Assembly (NCBI GenBank): GCA_002279285.1
Contig: NCBR01000018.1
Span: 1 to 21,117 of the forward strand
Reading direction: 5' to 3'
DNA length: 21,117 nt
DNA from: Acidobacteria bacterium 37-71-11
Lineage (GTDB): Bacteria > Acidobacteriota > Thermoanaerobaculia > Thermoanaerobaculales > Thermoanaerobaculaceae
The translations under genes were made by a program, and so were the position numbers. The notes beneath the pieces were generated by a model. The model saw nothing but the letters and a program-made list of their open reading frames with translations. It ran no database searches and was not told the DNA's origin. Of this stretch, positions 1 to 7,300 are shown piece by piece. How positions within the stretch are numbered: the first letter of the stretch is position 1; every line of letters starts with the position of its first letter.

Positions 1-1048
1 GCGCCAGGGTCTCGCGGACGGCTTCCAGCAATACGGGGGAGAGGAATTTGCCGCGCTCGGGCGGGTGGGCGCGAAGGTCAACGGCGCTGACCCGCGGCAG
101 CACCGCGCCGCCGTGGCGGGCGGGAAGATCCAGCCGGGTGTAGCGGCCCGATGCCGCGTTCTCCACGCTCTCCAGGCTGGGCGTGGCGCTGACCAGCACG
201 CAGGGCGCGCCGGAGAGGCGGGCGCGGACCACCGCCATGTCGCGCGCGTTATACATCACGCCGTCTTCCTGTTTGAAGGCGCTCTCGTGTTCCTCGTCCA
301 CCACGATCAGCCCAAGGGCCGGGAAGGGCAGAAACAGCGCCGAGCGCGCGCCCACCACGACATCGGCGCGACCTTGCGCCACGGCGCGCAAGGTCTCGCG
401 GCGGGCCGCAGGTGTCAGCTCTGAATGCCACACGGCCGGGGCGGCGCCAAAACGGCGCTCAAAGCGTTGCAAAAACTGCACCGAGAGGGCGATTTCAGGC
501 AAAAGCACCAGCGCCTGGCGGTTTGCGCGCAGGGTCTGGGCTACGGCTTCGAGGTAGACCTCGGTTTTGCCGGAGCCGGTGACGCCGTCCAACAGGGTGA
601 CGCTGAATTTTTGTGCTGCGGCGGAGTCGCGCAACGCCTGGGCGGCGGCGGCCTGGGCGGCGGAGAGTGTGGGGCCAGGGTGCGCCGGGTCAGCCTCGCC
701 AAAGGTGAAGGCTTTGCCGCGCTTGGGCGGTGCGGCGAGCAGGCTCTCCTTCAGGGCCAAAGCCAGGACCTCGCCGCGTTTGGCGAGCGTGTAGCCGGCG
801 ACCCAGTCGATGAAGTCCATCAAGGGCTTGGGCAGCGGCGGAAAGGCGAGGATTTCAGCGATGGGTCTGGTTTTCACCCCCTGGTCAGGCGGGTCTGACC
901 ACACCGCGCCCACGGCCATGCGCGCCCCCAGCGGCACGCGCACCAGAGTGCCGGGCGGCAGGGCTTCGTCCGCCGCGTAGGTAAAGGGCGTATCAAACGG
1001 ATATGGGAGCAAAACGCTGACGCGGTTGCTTAGACTTGGGGGCTCCAT
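1..1048 (-). CDS. priA: Primosomal protein N' (PriA helicase), 3' part beyond the window
   Basis: The first 349 codons, read leftwards from ATG 1046-1048, encode the N-terminal part of PriA, the DNA helicase that reloads the replisome at stalled forks. Visible are an N-terminal DNA-binding region (about residues 1-105), the Walker A motif GVTGSGKT at 155-162, the DEEH Walker B box at 251-254 and the helicase motif SATPS at 287-291. Family members are about 700-750 residues, so the zinc-binding and C-terminal helicase parts lie off the left edge. No stop or frameshift is seen. It is divergent from the transaldolase gene with only 43 bases between the two starts. Codon use is less GC-biased than after position 2000. 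Family identity is near certain; the alphaproteobacterial origin is inferred from synteny. Confidence 0.95.
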   Translation of the reverse strand, partial: MEPPSLSNRVSVLLPYPFDTPFTYAADEALPPGTLVRVPLGARMAVGAVWSDPPDQGVKTRPIAEILAFPPLPKPLMDFIDWVAGYTLAKRGEVLALALKESLLAAPPKRGKAFTFGEADPAHPGPTLSAAQAAAAQALRDSAAAQKFSVTLLDGVTGSGKTEVYLEAVAQTLRANRQALVLLPEIALSVQFLQRFERRFGAAPAVWHSELTPAARRETLRAVAQGRADVVVGARSALFLPFPALGLIVVDEEHESAFKQEDGVMYNARDMAVVRARLSGAPCVLVSATPSLESVENAASGRYTRLDLPARHGGAVLPRVSAVDLRAHPPERGKFLSPVLLEAVRETLA

Positions 1049-1091
1049 GCTATATGCTTTGCACCAGACTCCACACACCGGAAAGTGACCC

Positions 1092-1748
1092 ATGAAATTC
1101 TTCGTCGATACCGCTGAGATCTCTGAAATCCGTGAGTTGGCCGCCACCGGCCTGCTTGATGGCGTGACGACGAATCCGTCGCTCATCGCGAAATCAGGCC
1201 GCAACATACTGGAGGTGATCGCCGAGATTTGCGCGATTGTCCCCGGCCCGGTGAGCGCCGAGGTGGCCGCCACCGAATATACGCAGATGCTGAAAGAGGC
1301 GGCGGTGCTGCGTAAAATCGCCCCGAATGTGACGATCAAGGTACCGTTGACCCAGGACGGGCTGCGCGCCTGCCATACGCTCAGCCAGGACGGCGTGATG
1401 GTCAACGTGACCCTGTGCTTCTCGGCGGCGCAGGCGCTGCTGGCGGCCAAGGCGGGGGCGGCGTTCATCTCGCCGTTCGTCGGCCGGCTGGATGATATCG
1501 GCCAGAACGGCATGGATCTGATCGCCGATATCGTGCAGATTTACGCCAATTACCCGAATATCAAGACCGAGGTGCTGGTGGCTTCCATCCGCAACCCGAT
1601 TCACTTGATCGAGGCGGCGAAAATGGGCGCCGATGTGGCGACGATTCCGCCCAGCGTGATCAAGCAGCTTTATGCCCATCCGCTGACCGACAAGGGCCTC
1701 GCCCACTTCCTCGCCGATTGGGCGAAAACCGGGCAATCGATCGGTTGA
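1092..1748 (+). CDS. Transaldolase, small TalC/FSA-type
   Basis: A complete 218-residue protein of the small transaldolase / fructose-6-phosphate aldolase family, which moves a dihydroxyacetone unit between sugar phosphates in the cytosol. The start FFVDTAEISEI, the TTNPS motif (26-30) and the Schiff-base lysine K83 in TIKVPLT are all present. Glu57 stands in SAEV where fructose-6-phosphate aldolases carry Gln, which favours transaldolase activity (family knowledge plus inference). ATG 1092 has a weak purine-rich ribosome site (GGAAAG). The stop TGA overlaps the TTG start of the following recombinase frame as TTGA, suggesting co-translation. Length and motifs are normal for the family. Confidence 0.93.
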   Translation: MKFFVDTAEISEIRELAATGLLDGVTTNPSLIAKSGRNILEVIAEICAIVPGPVSAEVAATEYTQMLKEAAVLRKIAPNVTIKVPLTQDGLRACHTLSQDGVMVNVTLCFSAAQALLAAKAGAAFISPFVGRLDDIGQNGMDLIADIVQIYANYPNIKTEVLVASIRNPIHLIEAAKMGADVATIPPSVIKQLYAHPLTDKGLAHFLADWAKTGQSIG

Positions 1749-1990
1749 CCGGCACGCCGCCCCCTCAAGCGGGCTTGCTGCAGGGCTTTGCCCTGTGGCT
1801 CGCGGGCGAGCGACGGGCGGCTTCGAGCACATGCGAGACCTACCAGCGCGATATAGCGGGGTTTCTCGGTTTCATGACCGGCCATATCGGCGCGGAAATC
1901 ACAGCCGATATTTTGGCCGGATTGCGCGTGGCCGATATCCGTGCGTGGCTCGCCCGGGAATCCCAGGGTGGCGCAGGTGCCGCGACGCTA
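1745..1990 (+). pseudogene. xerC: XerC-type tyrosine recombinase, N-terminal fragment cut off at the junction
   Basis: The frame beginning at TTG 1745, overlapping the transaldolase stop, reads like the SAM-like N-terminal core-binding domain of XerC, the recombinase that resolves chromosome dimers at dif. Recognisable blocks are the WLAGERRAASSTCETYQRDI helix and the LAGLRVADIRAWLARES helix. About 82 residues match. Where the family continues with a conserved arginine/serine helix and then the R-H-R-Y catalytic domain, this frame turns into unrelated, proline- and arginine-rich translation that runs antisense into the MFS gene. No catalytic domain is found in any frame. It is therefore an intact gene cut by the sequence join, or a genuine truncation. 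It is not an integron integrase: the domain shows no such features and is too short to judge further. Confidence 0.75.
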
Positions 1991-2037
1991 CCGCGCGTCT
2001 CGCTGATCGTCCGCTTCCCGATCGGGCGTGGTCGGGC
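1985..2037. other. Probable junction between two source genomes
   Basis: Homology to XerC ends at about 1990, and the 3' flank of the MFS gene begins by 2037. The short stretch between contains the palindrome CCCGATCGGG (about 2017-2026), which could serve as a weak hairpin after the MFS stop. G+C, codon bias and apparent taxonomy differ on the two sides. The exact breakpoint cannot be fixed by eye. Confidence 0.7.
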
Positions 2038-3297
2038 TCACCGACCTTCGACGCCGATCTTTCTGCCGCGGGTCTCGGGCAGCGTCCACACCCAGGCGCC
2101 GGTGATCAGGGCGAAGAAACCGGCGAGCGAGATCCCGCCGCCGAGGCCGTAGCGCGTGGCGACCAGGGTGATCACCAGCGGCGTGAAGAACTGCACGCCG
2201 CGGGCGAGGTTGAACGCGGCGCCCATCGCGGTGTTGCGCACCCTCGTCGGGAAGATCTCCGAGAAGATCGGGCCGTACCCCGAGTAGTTCCCGGTGCCGA
2301 GCCCGACCAGGAACATGAACAGCCCAGTCATCGCCGGGTACACGGCGAGCGCGCCCCAGAACCAGGTGACGGCGAACAGCCCGATCGCCCAGATGACCGA
2401 GTAGATCGAGTACGCGACCCGGCGGCCCTTCCAGTCGGCGACCACCCCGAACGAGAGGTAGCCGAGGGCGATCCCCGCCCTTCCCATCGACGACCCGAGG
2501 TGCTCGTACAGGTACCTCGGCATCCAGGAGTAGGTGAACCAGTACGCGGACATGTCGGTGGTGGCGAGGACGAGGCCGAGCAGGAAGAGGCGCCGGAGAT
2601 CGGGGGTCGTGAGCAGGAACTTGACCTGGCTCGTCTCCTGCGGCGCCGCCAGGCGCTTGCGCTCCAGCCAGACGTCCGACTCGGGCATGTGGCGGCGGAT
2701 GAGCACGACGAGCAGCGCGGGGAGGACCGAGATGAAGAAGCAGCCGCGCCACCCCCACTCCGGGCCGAACGCGTTCGCGAGCGCCGGCTCCACGAACCCG
2801 CCGATGATCGACGCGACGGCGATGCCGAGCGGGGCGCCGGTCTGCATCACCGCGGCGAAGCGGCCGCGCATGCGGGCGGGGAACGTCTCGCCCACGAGTG
2901 TCTGCCCGGTCGCCCACTCGCCCCCGACACCGAGACCGGTGATGATCCGGCACACCGCCAGCCACGCCGCGTCCTGCGCGAAACCCGAAAGGAGCGCGCC
3001 CAGCGAGTAGACGAGGATCGTCCACGAGAGCACGGTCTTGCGGCCGAAACGGTCGGCGAGCCAGCCGAACACGATGCCGCCGAGCGCGGTGGCCGCGAGC
3101 GTGGTGCCGACCAGCAGGGAGAGCGACGAATCGGAGAGCCCGAGCGACTTCTTGATCGGGATGACGAGGAACGAGAACAGCATCAGGTCGTAGAAGTCGA
3201 ACAGCCAGCCCGCCCACGACATCGCGAGGATCAGATAGTGTTTCCTCGTCGGCGTGTCGCACTCGTTGAGAAGACGCTTCGCGGGCTGGGGTTCCAT
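2038..3297 (-). CDS. MFS transporter, sugar/organic-acid proton symporter type
   Basis: A 419-residue inner-membrane major facilitator with the usual hydrophobic helices. The loop 2-3 signature GWLADRFGRKT and its second-half counterpart GVVADWKGRR are present, with RIITGLGVGGEWATG in helix 4 and the C-terminal LPETRGRKI typical of the NanT/aromatic-acid/metabolite:H+ symporter group. Substrate cannot be told from sequence. ATG at 3295-3297 is preceded by a good Shine-Dalgarno (GGAGG). The stretch AGIALGYLSFG in the second half appears about ten residues shorter than relatives, in what should be helix 8 (see findings). The gene is followed by nothing related. It shares strand with the flavin reductase upstream but is separated from it by about 97 bases. 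Confidence 0.88.
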   Translation of the reverse strand: MEPQPAKRLLNECDTPTRKHYLILAMSWAGWLFDFYDLMLFSFLVIPIKKSLGLSDSSLSLLVGTTLAATALGGIVFGWLADRFGRKTVLSWTILVYSLGALLSGFAQDAAWLAVCRIITGLGVGGEWATGQTLVGETFPARMRGRFAAVMQTGAPLGIAVASIIGGFVEPALANAFGPEWGWRGCFFISVLPALLVVLIRRHMPESDVWLERKRLAAPQETSQVKFLLTTPDLRRLFLLGLVLATTDMSAYWFTYSWMPRYLYEHLGSSMGRAGIALGYLSFGVVADWKGRRVAYSIYSVIWAIGLFAVTWFWGALAVYPAMTGLFMFLVGLGTGNYSGYGPIFSEIFPTRVRNTAMGAAFNLARGVQFFTPLVITLVATRYGLGGGISLAGFFALITGAWVWTLPETRGRKIGVEGR

Positions 3298-3394
3298 GGC
3301 GCGCCCTCCGGACCTCTTGGCGACACCGTAACCCCGCCGTGCTCGTTGCGCAACGGGCGCGAGGCGGCCCGCACCCCCTCGTCATGTCACCGGG

Positions 3395-3916
3395 TCAGGC
3401 GGGCCGAGCGAGGAAGCGGCCGTCGGCCCAGGCGGCCAGGACCTCCCCGAGGAAGACGCGGTGGTAGTCCTCGCATGGGTAGAGCTTGGCGACCGCCGGA
3501 TCGAGGAAGCGTTTCGGGTCGAGGTCGAGCGTCGCGAGCACGCGGCACTCGATCGCCAGCTCGGCCTCGGCCACGCGCGGCACGGCGACGGTTTCGCCGG
3601 GAAGCTGCCCAAGGCCGGTCTCGCGCCACTTGTCGGTGTCGCGCCCGGAGCGTGTGCCGCACAGGTCGAGCGCCTTCCGGTACCGTTCGCCGAGGACGTT
3701 GAGGGTGAACTCGGGGTGGGCCTCCAGCAGCGAAAAGGTGAAGCGCGTGGGGCGCACGTAGACCGTGACCACGGGCCGGTTCCACAGGGTGCCCAGCCCG
3801 CCCCACGACACCGTCATCGGGTTGGGCCGCTCCCGTCCGGCGACGAGCAGCGCCCACTCGCGGTCGAGGACGGCGAAGGGTTTCAGGGTAAGTTCGTTAG
3901 GCTGGACTCGGCGCAT
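3395..3916 (-). CDS. Flavin reductase family protein (FMN-binding split barrel)
   Basis: A 173-residue cytosolic protein resembling the flavin reductase-like / flavoredoxin family, which binds FMN in a split barrel and transfers electrons from NAD(P)H or partner proteins. Typical features are the early MTVSWGGLGTLWNRP segment (flavin phosphate loop), VTVYVRPTRFT, EFTLNVLGE and the late EDYHRVFLGEVLAAW strand. ATG 3914-3916 is preceded by GAGGAGG at good spacing. It is transcribed away from tag, with about 88 bases of shared promoter region. No partner monooxygenase is nearby, so its physiological role is open. Length is normal. Confidence 0.85.
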   Translation of the reverse strand: MRRVQPNELTLKPFAVLDREWALLVAGRERPNPMTVSWGGLGTLWNRPVVTVYVRPTRFTFSLLEAHPEFTLNVLGERYRKALDLCGTRSGRDTDKWRETGLGQLPGETVAVPRVAEAELAIECRVLATLDLDPKRFLDPAVAKLYPCEDYHRVFLGEVLAAWADGRFLARPA

Positions 3917-3969
3917 CGGGAGACCTCCTCAGGCACGGCCGGGCCGTCAAGGTAGCACGGCGCGGGCGC

Positions 3970-3998
3970 TTGGGCCGGCGTGGCGGCTCTGGTATCGT
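3970..3998 (+). promoter_or_regulatory. Promoter of tag, likely giving a leaderless mRNA
   Basis: TTGGGC at 3970-3975, a 17-base spacer and TATCGT at 3993-3998 form a reasonable sigma70-type promoter. Transcription starting seven bases after the -10 would begin exactly at ATG 4005. No Shine-Dalgarno sequence precedes that ATG. Confidence 0.55.
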
Positions 3999-4004
3999 CC
4001 GCCG

Positions 4005-4616
4005 ATGGGAAAGCGCTGTTGGCTCGGAGCCCCGGACCCGCTGATGGAGGCGTACCACGACACCGAGTGGGGGGTGCCGGAGCACGACGACCGCCGGCAC
4101 TTCGAGTTCATGATCCTCGAGGGGGCGCAAGCGGGCCTGTCATGGAAGACGATCCTCCGCCGGCGGGAAGGGTACCGGCGCGCCTTTGCCGGGTTCGACC
4201 CCGAGAAGGTCGCGCGCTTCACGCCCGCCAAGATCGAGAAGCTGCTGGCCGACCCCGGCATCATCCGCAACCGCCTGAAGGTCAACGCCGCGGTGGGCAA
4301 CGCGCGCGCCTTCCTCGCCGTGCAGAAGGAGTTCGGCTCGTTCGACGCCTTCATCTGGGGGTTCGTGGGTGGGGCGTCGATGATCCACGCCCGCAAGACG
4401 CTCGCGGCCATCCCGGCGCTGACGCCGGAGTCGGAGGCGCTCTCGCGCAACCTCGTCCGGCGCGGGTTCCGGTTCGTCGGGCCGACGATCGTGTACGCGC
4501 ACATGCAAGCGTGCGGCCTGGTCAACGATCACCTGGTGGACTGTCCGCGCTGGGCCGAGCTGGGCGGGCGGAGGCCCAGGCGCGCCGGACGGGCGCGGGC
4601 GGGGAGGACGGCATGA
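4005..4616 (+). CDS. tag: DNA-3-methyladenine glycosylase I
   Basis: A complete 203-residue Tag protein, the base-excision enzyme that removes 3-methyladenine from alkylated DNA. The N-terminal GKRCWLG with Cys5, His18 in EAYHDTEWG, and the C-terminal NDHLVDC supply the four zinc ligands of the family. The glycosylase core FEFMILEGAQAGLSWKTIL and GFRFVGPTIVYAHMQA match well. ATG 4005 is chosen because the conserved MGKRCWxG start lies there, although the frame is open further upstream. The last ~20 residues are a basic Arg/Gly/Ala tail beyond the usual end. Its TGA overlaps the next gene's ATG (ATGA), so tag and the EF-P-like gene are probably translated from one mRNA. Confidence 0.95.
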   Translation: MGKRCWLGAPDPLMEAYHDTEWGVPEHDDRRHFEFMILEGAQAGLSWKTILRRREGYRRAFAGFDPEKVARFTPAKIEKLLADPGIIRNRLKVNAAVGNARAFLAVQKEFGSFDAFIWGFVGGASMIHARKTLAAIPALTPESEALSRNLVRRGFRFVGPTIVYAHMQACGLVNDHLVDCPRWAELGGRRPRRAGRARAGRTA

Positions 4617-5182
4617 TCGGCGCCACCGAGATCAAGCGCGGCGACATCCTCGACATCGACGGCGCGCCGTGGGAGGTGACCGACGTTGCGGTGCAGACCC
4701 CGAGCGCGCGCGGCGCCAGCATGCTGGTCAAGGTCAAGACCCGCAGCCTCCGCACCGGACAGTCGCTCGCCCGCACCTACCGCGGCAACGAGACCGTGGA
4801 CGCCGCCGACTGCGAGAAGCGGCCGGTCCAGTTCCTCTACCGCCAGGACGACGAGTTCGCCTTCATGGACATGGGGAGCTACGACCAGTTCACGTTGCGG
4901 CACGAGACCCTGGGCGATGCGGCCGGCTACCTGACCGACGGGCTCGAGCTGCACTCGCTGCTGTACAACGGCGAGGTGCTCAACGTCGAGCTGCCAGTGA
5001 CCGTCGAGCTCGAGGTGGTGGATACCGCCCCGGCGATCAAGGGAGCGACGGCACAGGCTCAGCTCAAGCCGGCCACGCTCGAGACCGGGATCGAGGTGCT
5101 GGTGCCGCCGTATCTGACCACCGGTGAGCGCATCAAGGTGGACACGCGCGACGGCCGCTTCGTCGAGCGCGCCAAGGGCTGA
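4613..5182 (+). CDS. efpL: Elongation factor P-like protein, EfpL/YeiP subfamily
   Basis: A 189-residue, three-domain EF-P relative (KOW-like domain about 1-65, central OB about 67-128, C-terminal OB about 130-189). EF-P proteins bind between the ribosomal P and E sites and relieve stalling at proline stretches. The domain I loop reads VQTPSARGA (27-35), matching the SPTARGA loop of Escherichia coli YeiP/EfpL with Arg33 at the tip, instead of the modified lysine loop (PGKGQA) of classical EF-P. The C-terminal blocks VDTAPAIKGATA, KPATLETG and VPPYLTTGERIKVDTRDGRF are typical. It therefore probably works without the EpmA-type modification (family knowledge plus inference). It overlaps tag by four bases. 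A normal efp gene, if present, lies elsewhere. Confidence 0.9.
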   Translation: MIGATEIKRGDILDIDGAPWEVTDVAVQTPSARGASMLVKVKTRSLRTGQSLARTYRGNETVDAADCEKRPVQFLYRQDDEFAFMDMGSYDQFTLRHETLGDAAGYLTDGLELHSLLYNGEVLNVELPVTVELEVVDTAPAIKGATAQAQLKPATLETGIEVLVPPYLTTGERIKVDTRDGRFVERAKG

Positions 5183-5203
5183 GCCCCGGCCCCCAGAGCC
5201 GCG

Positions 5204-5209
5204 TACAAT
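5204..5209 (+). promoter_or_regulatory. Possible -10 box for the nucleotidyltransferase gene
   Basis: TACAAT sits in the 46-base gap after the EF-P-like gene. A start site near 5216 would exclude GTG 5214 and leave GTG 5229 with a GGAG ribosome site (5217-5220) at eight bases spacing. No clear -35 is seen. Confidence 0.4.
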
Positions 5210-5228
5210 AACTGTGGAGCTTGCGGCG

Positions 5229-5792
5229 GTGAACTTCGAGTGCACGCTTGAGGACGTGGCGCGGTGCCTCGACGGCCTGGGGTGCCGGTGGGCCGTGATC
5301 GGGGCCGTGGCCGCGGCGATCCACGGCGTGCCGCGCACGACCGTAGACGTGGACGTGCTGATCGACGGCGCGTTCGCGCAACGGCTCGATTGCCTGCTGC
5401 TGAACCTCGGCTACACCGTGACGTTCCGCTGGGAGGAGAGCTCCCACTACGCCCCGACGCGGCCCCACCTCTGCCCGATCGACTTCCTGCACGCGCACCG
5501 GCCGCACTCGCTGGCGATGCTCGACCGCGCCCGCCGCGTCGAGGTGGGCGAACTCGGGTTGCGCATCCCCGTCGTCGAGGTGGAGGACCTGATCGGCCTC
5601 AAGGTGCAGGCGATGGTGAACGACCCGGACCGGCGGCGCGGCGAGCTGGTGGACATCCGGGCGCTGCTCGAGGCCACGGCGACCCGCGGGGTGAAGCTCG
5701 ACCTCGGTCGCGTGCGCGAGTACTTCGCCCTGTTCGGCGAGCAACGCGAGCTGGACGAACTGATGACGGGACTCGAGCATGCTTTCGCGTGA
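5229..5792 (+). CDS. Nucleotidyltransferase, AbiEii/AbiGii toxin-like family
   Basis: A 187-residue protein with the polymerase-beta-type nucleotidyltransferase core: VIGAVAAAIHGVPRTTVDVD contains the helix-turn glycine motif and the metal-binding Asp40 and Asp42. A third acidic position is expected near CPIDFLH. The later EVEDLIGLKVQAMVNDPDRR is the lysine-containing helix seen in AbiEii-like proteins, followed by VDIRALLE. Such enzymes transfer nucleotides to proteins or RNA. Several are toxins of toxin-antitoxin or phage-defence systems, but many solitary members have no known role. GTG 5229 is favoured by its GGAG site; GTG 5214 is the alternative. The stop overlaps the next ORF by 14 bases, suggesting an obligate pair. 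Confidence 0.8.
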   Translation: MNFECTLEDVARCLDGLGCRWAVIGAVAAAIHGVPRTTVDVDVLIDGAFAQRLDCLLLNLGYTVTFRWEESSHYAPTRPHLCPIDFLHAHRPHSLAMLDRARRVEVGELGLRIPVVEVEDLIGLKVQAMVNDPDRRRGELVDIRALLEATATRGVKLDLGRVREYFALFGEQRELDELMTGLEHAFA

Positions 5793-5988
5793 GGAACGGG
5801 CGGGCATGCTCGCCGAGGCCGCCGACCCGCGGCGGCGCGAGGTGTTTGCCGCCGCGCGGGCGGCGGCGCGCGGCGCCGTCACCCCGGCGGCGTTGCTCGC
5901 ATTTTTGACCGGCTCCAACGCGCTTCTCGGCTCCCTCTCGGCTCTGCCCCGTCCGCGCCCGGGGACCGGGCACCGCTACTTGCTCTGA
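5779..5988 (+). CDS. Small partner protein of the nucleotidyltransferase, function unknown
   Basis: A 69-residue ORF starting at ATG 5779 inside the nucleotidyltransferase gene (14-base overlap, +1 shifted). The N-terminal half is a charged Glu/Arg/Ala helix. The middle reads LLAFLTGSNALLGS and the end is GTGHRYLL. I recall short proteins with an FLT-x-(N/Q)-x-LxG core and a C-terminal hydrophobic pair following similar nucleotidyltransferase genes in other bacteria, which supports it as a true gene (memory, unverified). GAGC precedes the ATG weakly. No catalytic motif or membrane segment is seen. It might be an antitoxin, specificity subunit or substrate of its neighbour. Confidence 0.6.
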   Translation: MLSREERAGMLAEAADPRRREVFAAARAAARGAVTPAALLAFLTGSNALLGSLSALPRPRPGTGHRYLL

Positions 5989-6037
5989 TCCCGCGTCGCG
6001 CCCACGCATCACCTCATTGCCGTGCTCTGCGACTGTG

Positions 6038-6055
6038 GGGCGGGCACCCCCGCCC
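6038..6055. terminator. GC-rich hairpin after the nucleotidyltransferase pair
   Basis: GGGCGGG (6038-6044) and CCCGCCC (6049-6055) form a seven-base-pair stem with a CACC loop. There is no T tract, so it is at best a factor-dependent or weak terminator. The remaining gap (5989-6176) shows nothing else recognisable apart from the queA -10 box. Confidence 0.35.
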
Positions 6056-6164
6056 GCCATCACTGCGCCGCTTCGCAGGTGCCAGCCGGATCGCGCAGGT
6101 CGAGAGACGTTCTGGGCAACGCCAGGAGGAAGCCCCCGAAAACCAGTTGAGGCCGGTCGGGTGG

Positions 6165-6170
6165 TAGTGT
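6165..6170 (+). promoter_or_regulatory. Possible -10 box of queA
   Basis: TAGTGT ends seven bases before GTG 6177, so transcription would begin at the start codon itself. No convincing -35 at 16-18 bases is seen. The arrangement repeats that of tag. Confidence 0.35.
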
Positions 6171-6176
6171 TCCAGC

Positions 6177-7202
6177 GTGCGGACCGCGGAGTTCGACTAC
6201 CACCTCCCCGAGGAGCTGATCGCGCAAGCGGCGCGGCCGCGCGGGACCTCGCGCCTGCTGGTCCTGCGCCGCGAGACGGGCGCGGTGTCGCTCGACCGGG
6301 TGTCGTCGCTGCCGGCGCTGCTCGCCGCCGGCGACCTGCTCCTGCTCAACGACGTCAAGGTGATCCCGGCGCGGCTGCGCGCGCGGCGTCCGGGCGGGGG
6401 CGAGGCCGAGCTGCTGCTCGTGCGCCCGCTCGGCGGCGCCGACTGGGAGGTGATGGCGCGGCCGGCGAAGCGGCTGCACGCGGGCGTGGCGCTCGCGCTC
6501 GCGGCCGGGCACGCGATCCCACGGGAGCGCCTCGCGGACGGCACCTGGCGGGTGGAGTTCTCGCCGCCGCTCGACGAGGCGGCGCTCGCCGCCGTCGGCG
6601 AGGTTCCGCTGCCGCCGTACATCCACCGCGAGCACGGCCCGAGCGCCGCCGACCGCGAGCGCTACCAGACGGTCTACGCCCGGGCTGGCCGCGCCGTGGC
6701 GGCGCCCACGGCGGGCCTCCACTTCACTCCGGAGCTGCTCGACGTGCTCGCCGGCCGGGGCGTGGAGACGGCCCGTCTGACGCTGCACGTCGGGCCGGGG
6801 ACGTTCAAGCCGGTGCAGGCGGATGACCCTCGCGAGCACCGTCTCGACCCCGAGGACTACGAGGTCTCGCCGGCGGCCGCGGTCGCCCTGAACGGCGCCC
6901 TCGGCGCGGGGCGGCGGATCGTGTGCGTCGGCACCACCTCGTGCCGCGCCCTCGAGCACGCGCTCGCAACCGGCGGCGGTCGCGTCCTCCCCGGGGCCGG
7001 CCGCGCCGACCTGTTCATCTGGCCCGGCTACACCTTCCGCGGCACCGGGGCGCTGCTCACCAATTTCCACCTGCCGCGCTCGACCCTGCTGATGCTGGTG
7101 TCGGCGCTGGCGGGGCGAGAACGAGTGCTGGCGGCGTACGAGCTGGCGGTGCGCGAGCGCTTCGCGTTCTACTCGTTCGGCGACGCAATGCTCGTGGTGT
7201 AG
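6177..7202 (+). CDS. queA: S-adenosylmethionine:tRNA ribosyltransferase-isomerase
   Basis: A complete 341-residue QueA, which transfers the ribosyl part of S-adenosylmethionine to preQ1 in tRNA to make epoxyqueuosine. The start RTAEFDYHLPEELIAQ, then RLLVLRRETG, LLLLNDVKVIPARL, the AAPTAGLHFT block, LHVGPGTFKPV, the VCVGTTSCRALEH loop and the final TNFHLPRSTLLMLVSALAG are all family signatures. GTG 6177 is chosen because homology starts immediately there. It lacks a Shine-Dalgarno sequence and may be leaderless. Tgt and the YajC/SecDF genes often found next to queA are absent here, so it stands alone. Confidence 0.96.
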   Translation: MRTAEFDYHLPEELIAQAARPRGTSRLLVLRRETGAVSLDRVSSLPALLAAGDLLLLNDVKVIPARLRARRPGGGEAELLLVRPLGGADWEVMARPAKRLHAGVALALAAGHAIPRERLADGTWRVEFSPPLDEAALAAVGEVPLPPYIHREHGPSAADRERYQTVYARAGRAVAAPTAGLHFTPELLDVLAGRGVETARLTLHVGPGTFKPVQADDPREHRLDPEDYEVSPAAAVALNGALGAGRRIVCVGTTSCRALEHALATGGGRVLPGAGRADLFIWPGYTFRGTGALLTNFHLPRSTLLMLVSALAGRERVLAAYELAVRERFAFYSFGDAMLVV

Positions 7203-7261
7203 CAGCCGCCCGCCGGGCGGCCGGCCGTCGGTTCGGGGGACGCATCGGCGCCGGTCCGAGG

Positions 7262-7267
7262 TACACT
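7262..7267 (+). promoter_or_regulatory. Possible -10 box of the M3 peptidase gene
   Basis: TACACT lies 33 bases before ATG 7301, leaving a short leader that carries the GGAGGGGAC ribosome site. No clear -35 is visible. Confidence 0.35.
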
Positions 7268-7300
7268 CCCGGCGTCGCACTGGAACACTCGGAGGGGACG

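Noticed and set aside
1745..1990. XerC fragment as the integrase of the cassette region at 11.4-12.2 kb
   Set aside because: It is a XerC-type N-terminal domain about 10 kb away, adjacent to priA/transaldolase and probably from another genome. It has no catalytic domain to examine.
1795..3702. Plus-strand frame of 635 codons across the junction and MFS gene
   Set aside because: Low-complexity Arg/Glu/Pro translation antisense to the transporter, which has clear family motifs.
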